Shown piece after piece: positions 7,727 through 10,699 of a DNA stretch of 10,699 bases (position 1 is the first letter of the stretch; the number at the start of each line of letters is the position of its first letter). The translations under genes and the position numbers were made by a program. Under the pieces are notes generated by a model. That model saw only the letters and a program-made list of their open reading frames with translations. It was not told where the DNA came from and did no database searches. The stretch is from JANOQP01 sp044227705 (lineage in GTDB: Bacteria > Bacteroidota > Bacteroidia > Chitinophagales > Saprospiraceae). Location of the stretch: assembly GCA_044227705.1 (NCBI GenBank), contig JBGAWE010000161.1, forward strand, positions 1 through 10,699, written 5' to 3'.

Positions 7727-7828
7727 GGCCGCAAAGAAAATTAGGGATTCGGGATTTGGGAGCGGGGATTGGGCGCGGCACCCCAATCCCAAACCCCCAA
7801 TCCCAAATCCCTAATTTTCTTTGCGGCC
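7727..7828. repeat. 102-bp palindrome made of GGGATT heptads, filling the yebC/lpxB spacer
   Basis: Left arm 7727-7773 and right arm 7782-7828 (47 bases each) match at 41 positions when one is reverse-complemented, around an 8-base loop CGCGGCAC. The outer 23 bases, beginning GGCCGCAAAGAAAATTAGGG, pair perfectly. The inner part is seven-base units (AGGGATT, CGGGATT, TGGGAGC, GGGGATT). The right arm ends on the base before the lpxB ATG, and a bulged extension pairs TTTCA (7722-7726) with TGAAA (7830-7834), reaching into the start codon. On the other side 18 bases separate it from the yebC ATG. Both genes' leader or promoter DNA therefore lies in the palindrome. Each arm carries an outward-facing TAATTTTC (7736-7743 on minus, 7812-7819 on plus), 7 of 8 to the Bacteroidota -7 element, without a clear -33 partner. 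Confidence 0.9.
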
Positions 7829-8933
7829 ATGAAAATCTACCTCATCGCGGGCGAGGCCAGCGGCGACCTCCACGCGGGCAGCCTTTTGACGGAGTTGAGA
7901 AAACTTTCCCCCGGCCTGAAAGCCCGCGCATGGGGCGGCGAAATCTCGAAGAAAGCGGGTGCCGAGGTCGTGAAACACTACCGCGACCTCCTTCATGGGT
8001 TTCTGGGAGGTCGCCCGCAACATCTTCGCAGTGCTCGGCAACCTGTCTTTTTGCAAAAAGGACATCCGCGCCTTCGCCCCCGATGCGCTCGTGCTCGTCG
8101 ACTACCCCGGTTTCAACATGCGCATCGGCCGCTGGGCCAAAAAGCAGGGCATCCCCGTCGTCTATTACATCGCCCCGCAGGCGTGGGCCTGGAAGGAGGG
8201 CCGCGCAAAGGCCCTCGCCCGCGACGTGGAGCGGCTGCTCTGCATCCTTCCTTTTGAGGAAAAATGGTTTCAGGAGCACGGGGTCGAGCAGGCCAGTTTC
8301 GTCGGCCACCCCCTGCTCGACGTGGTCAGGGAGCCGCAACGCGCGGCCGTCGGCGACGCCAATTTTTCGAGGAAAGTGGTCGCCCTTTTGCCCGGCAGCC
8401 GCCGACAGGAAATCCGCCGGATGCTCCCGCTGATGCTGACGATGACGCGCCAATTCAATGAGTATCAATTTGTTGTGGCCGGTGCGCCGGGCATCCCGGC
8501 CGAGTTCTACCAGCAGTTTTTGGCCGGCCGGAAGCGCGTCTCATTTGTCGACAACAAGACGCGCGACGTGCTGCGGCTGGCCGACGCGGCCCTCGTCGCC
8601 AGCGGCACGGCCACGCTCGAGACGGCCCTGCACGGCGTTCCACAGGTCGTCTGCTACCGGGGAGGGTGGCTTTCCTACCTCATCGCGCGGCGGCTGGTCA
8701 AGGTGCCTTTCATCTCCCTCGTCAATTTGATTTTGGAAAGAAAACTGGTGGAAGAGCTGATTCAGGGCAAGTGCAACGAGGACCGCTTGAGCGACGCACT
8801 CGGCAGCATCCTCCTCCCCTCCGAAATCGGTCGCATCCGCGAGGGCTACGACGAGCTTCGGCAGCGGCTCGGGCGGCCGGGCGCGAGCGAGCGGGCGGCG
8901 CGGGAAATCCTGCCTTTTTTGACGAAAAACTAA
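7829..8933 (+). CDS. lpxB: lipid-A-disaccharide synthase, interrupted by a frameshift near codon 54
   Basis: LpxB joins UDP-2,3-diacylglucosamine to lipid X (2,3-diacylglucosamine 1-phosphate) to make the lipid A disaccharide at the inner membrane's cytoplasmic face. The first part (7829-7990) reads MKIYLIAGEASGDLHAG (GEASGDLH at residues 8-15) to KHYRDL. The family then continues in another frame from about 7992: FMGFWEVARNIFAVLGNLSFCKKDI, LVDYPGFNMRIG, IAPQAWAWKEGRAK, LPFEEKWF, FVGHPLLD, LLPGSRRQEIRR and VASGTATLETALHGVPQVV to the TAA. Relatives read YRDLAFMGF or similar at the junction, so the sequence fits a two-base loss after CTC (7988-7990); a one-base gain would leave the protein a residue short. 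No in-frame stop lies at the junction; the first frame runs on to 8257. With the shift repaired the product is about 368 aa, normal for the family. The gene is normally essential where lipid A is made, so an assembly error is as likely as a real lesion. It is divergent from yebC and convergent with aroC, stops overlapping. Confidence 0.92.
7988..7995 (+). other. lpxB: frameshift site in lpxB
   Basis: The first frame reads GAC CTC CTT CAT (D-L-L-H) and the family match passes to TTC ATG GGT (F-M-G), one base later in register. Restoring two bases between CTC and CTTC would give Asp-Leu-X-Phe-Met-Gly, the family spacing. There is no slippery run, rare codon or stop of the kind used in known programmed +1 sites, so an indel or sequencing error is preferred. 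Confidence 0.8.
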
Positions 8934-10015
8934 AGCCGCGCCCCTCGGGCCAGCAGCATGAAATCGGCCACGACGAGCGCAGCCATCGCCTCCACAATCG
9001 GCACGGCGCGAGGCACCACGCACGGGTCGTGCCTGCCGCGCCCGGCGATTTCGACCGCCTCGCCTTTTTCGTTGACCGTTTCCTGCGGCCGCATGATGGT
9101 CGCCACGGGCTTGAAGGCGACGCGGAAATCGATGTCCATTCCGTTGGAGATGCCGCCCTGGATGCCGCCGCTGCGGTTGGTGGCCGTCTGGATTTTTCCC
9201 TCTTTTGAAAAGAAAAGGTCGTTGTGCGCCGAGCCGCGCATCGCCGCGCCCGCGAATCCACTGCCGATTTCGAAGCCCTTTGCGGCATTTATGGTCAACA
9301 TCGCCCGGCCCAATTCTGCGTGGAGCTTTCCGAAAACCGGCTCGCCGAGGACCGCCGGGCAGCCCGAAACCCGGCAGAAGACCACGCCGCCGACGGTGTC
9401 GCCCGCCTTTTTCACTTCTTCAATCAGGGAAATCATGGCCGTCGCCGTCTCGGGGTGCGGGCAGCGGACGGGGGTGGATTCTATCTCGGGGAGGCTGTTG
9501 GCGGGAACGCTGACAACGGCCGAATCTGGCATCGCCACCTCGCCGACCTGCTGCACAAACGCCTGAACCTCAACACCTTTTGCTCTTAAAAACAGTTTGG
9601 CGACAGCTCCCGCCGCGACCCACGAGGCCGTCTCCCTCGCGCTCGACCGCCCGCCGCCCCGGTGGTCGCGGTGGCCGAATTTTTCCTGCCAGGTGAAGTC
9701 TGCGTGGCTCGGCCGGAAGGCGGTGGCGAGGTGGTCGTAGTCGCGACCGCGCGCGTCCTCGTTCGGGATGAGCAGTGCGATGGGCGTGCCGAGCGTCCGG
9801 CCCTCGAACACGCCGCTCATCAATTGAGCGGTGTCGCTCTCCTTTCTCTGCGTTGAAATGTGGCTTTGGCCGGGCCGCCGCCGGTCGAGTTCTTTTTGGA
9901 TGAAATCGAGGTCGAAATCCAGTCCGGCCGGGCAGCCGTCGACGACCACGCCGATGGCCGGGCCGTGGCTCTCGCCGAAGGTGGTGATGCGGAAAAGGTG
10001 GCCGAGGGAGTTCAT
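8930..10015 (-). CDS. aroC: chorismate synthase
   Basis: Chorismate synthase of 361 aa, the last step of the shikimate pathway: it turns 5-enolpyruvylshikimate 3-phosphate into chorismate using reduced FMN, in the cytoplasm as a tetramer. Signatures are complete: FRITTFGESHGPAIGVVVDGCPAG (8-31, catalytic-type H18), RRRPGQSHISTQRKESD (45-61), AFRPSHADFTWQEKFGHRDHRGGGRSSARET (99-129; H106) with WVAAGAVAK, SGGIQGGISNGMDI, and GRGRHDPCVVPRAVPIVEAMAA near the end. The start is set by the MNSLGHLFRI N-terminus and by the ATGA overlap with the VWA gene: ATG at 10015-10013 and TGA at 10014-10012, implying translational coupling. The frame stays open upstream to 10423, but that part is the VWA gene in another frame. 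Its TAG stop (8932-8930) overlaps the TAA of convergent lpxB. Length is typical for the family. Confidence 0.97.
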   Translation of the reverse strand: MNSLGHLFRITTFGESHGPAIGVVVDGCPAGLDFDLDFIQKELDRRRPGQSHISTQRKESDTAQLMSGVFEGRTLGTPIALLIPNEDARGRDYDHLATAFRPSHADFTWQEKFGHRDHRGGGRSSARETASWVAAGAVAKLFLRAKGVEVQAFVQQVGEVAMPDSAVVSVPANSLPEIESTPVRCPHPETATAMISLIEEVKKAGDTVGGVVFCRVSGCPAVLGEPVFGKLHAELGRAMLTINAAKGFEIGSGFAGAAMRGSAHNDLFFSKEGKIQTATNRSGGIQGGISNGMDIDFRVAFKPVATIMRPQETVNEKGEAVEIAGRGRHDPCVVPRAVPIVEAMAALVVADFMLLARGARL

Positions 10016-10699
10016 TTCCGCCGCTTCCCCTTTTTGTACCCCTCGAAAACAAAGCTGCCCAAGCCCTCCAAATTCGAGTAAAAAGCCTTGCCCCCGTTCG
10101 CCTCCGTGAACGCCTCGACGAACTTGACGAGCCACTCGTCGCGGGCGATCATGAAGGTCGTCACAGGGATGTCGAGCTTGCGAAGCTGCGAGGCGAGGTT
10201 GAGGCAGCGTCCTATAATCTGCCGGTCGATACCCCACGAGTTCTTGTAGTATTTCGAGCCTTTTTTGATGCAGGTCGGCTTGCCGTCGGTGATCATGAAG
10301 ATCTGCTTGTTCGGGTTGCGGCGGCGGCGAAGGATGTCCATCGCCAGTTGCAGCCCGGCGACGGTGTTGGTGTGGAAGGGGCCGACTTGCAGGTAAGGGA
10401 GGTCTTTTATTTCGATGGGCCAAGCGTCGTCGCCGAAGGCGAGGATGTCGATGGTGTCCTTCGGGAAGCGCGTCGTGATGTACTCGGCGAGGGCCATAGC
10501 CACCTTTTTTGCGGGCGTGATGCGGTCTTCCCCATAGAGGATCATCGAGTGAGACACGTCTATCATCAGCACGGTCGAAGTCTGGCTCTGGAAGTAGGTT
10601 TCCTGCACCTCCAAATCCTCCTGTGCAAGCTGGAACTGGTCGATGCCGTGGTTTATCTGCGCGTTTTTGAGTGAATTTGAGACGGCGAGCTGTTCGAGG
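10012..10699 (-). CDS. VWA-domain protein (partial, N-terminus outside window)
   Basis: The visible C-terminal 228 residues run in from the right edge with no start. After a charged stretch (QFQLAQEDLEVQETYF) comes a von Willebrand A domain with a complete metal-ion-dependent adhesion site: DVSHSM (DxSxS), the threonine in FHTNTVAGL and the aspartate in MITDGKP. It has no signal peptide or transmembrane helix in the visible part and ends in a basic KKGKRRK tail, so a cytoplasmic protein is likely. This resembles Bacteroidota VWA proteins annotated as Mg-chelatase subunit ChlD-like, which often act beside a MoxR/ChlI-type AAA+ ATPase; that partner would lie upstream, out of view. Neither chlorophyll nor cobalamin synthesis should be read into the label. 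A TTG at 10614 could start a shorter protein, but the frame is open through it and the sequence upstream looks coding. It is coupled to aroC by an ATGA overlap. Confidence 0.88.
   Translation of the reverse strand, partial: LEQLAVSNSLKNAQINHGIDQFQLAQEDLEVQETYFQSQTSTVLMIDVSHSMILYGEDRITPAKKVAMALAEYITTRFPKDTIDILAFGDDAWPIEIKDLPYLQVGPFHTNTVAGLQLAMDILRRRRNPNKQIFMITDGKPTCIKKGSKYYKNSWGIDRQIIGRCLNLASQLRKLDIPVTTFMIARDEWLVKFVEAFTEANGGKAFYSNLEGLGSFVFEGYKKGKRRK

Noticed and set aside
7744..7828. CRISPR-like array or telomere-like repeat
   Set aside because: Units are seven bases, degenerate and without spacers; the TTAGGG hexamer occurs once per arm by chance of the heptad sequence.
7988..7995. Programmed +1 frameshift in lpxB
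   Set aside because: There is no stop codon, slippery run or stimulatory element at the junction, and the missing residue fits a simple two-base loss better.
10016..10423. N-terminal extension of aroC to 10423
   Set aside because: This stretch is the VWA gene read in another frame; chorismate synthase begins at MNSLGHLFRI with an ATGA overlap.

Overview
The window looks like chromosomal DNA from a GC-rich member of the Bacteroidota. Several proteins are lineage-typical: a YebC that begins MGRAFEFRKGRKMKRWSAMAK, an Omp28-type lipoprotein, a DUF6029-type outer-membrane protein, and start regions that are A/T-rich instead of carrying Shine-Dalgarno sequences. The GC-rich coding sequence also produces many long shadow ORFs. 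No rRNA, tRNA, CRISPR array, transposase or phage gene was seen. Genus cannot be fixed from the window; a GC-rich Saprospiria-like lineage is only a guess.

Layout, left to right. polA (50-2905, +) encodes a full-length DNA polymerase I with all three catalytic domains intact. Facing it, after only 17 bp, is a four-gene minus-strand run that reads from right to left: yebC (7708-6992), a DUF6029-like outer-membrane protein (6852-5206), an Omp28-like lipoprotein (5184-4363), and a membrane protein joining a BatD-like extracytoplasmic region to a C-terminal RDD domain (4359-2923). The last three are tightly spaced (21 and 3 bp) and probably form an envelope operon. lpxB (7829-8933, +) diverges from yebC but carries a frameshift near codon 54. 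It converges with a second minus-strand operon made of a VWA-domain protein (partial, running off the right edge) and aroC, coupled by an ATGA overlap. The lpxB and aroC stop codons overlap.

The unusual material is in short noncoding DNA. The 120-bp divergent yebC/lpxB spacer is almost entirely one 102-bp imperfect palindrome (7727-7828). Its arms consist of an A-rich outer part and an inner array of seven-base GGGATTN units that also satisfies a G-quadruplex pattern on each strand. A second long palindrome (6909-6985) lies just past the yebC stop. A third stretch of similar heptads (3804-3835) is embedded in frame in the RDD-protein gene. These look like a dispersed palindromic/heptad repeat family. 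Otherwise the gene content is housekeeping (replication, lipid A synthesis, aromatic amino acid synthesis, translation factor) plus cell-envelope genes. No clearly new multi-gene system is visible. No stretch over 300 bp lacks a gene; the largest gaps are 120 bp (7709-7828) and 139 bp (6853-6991).
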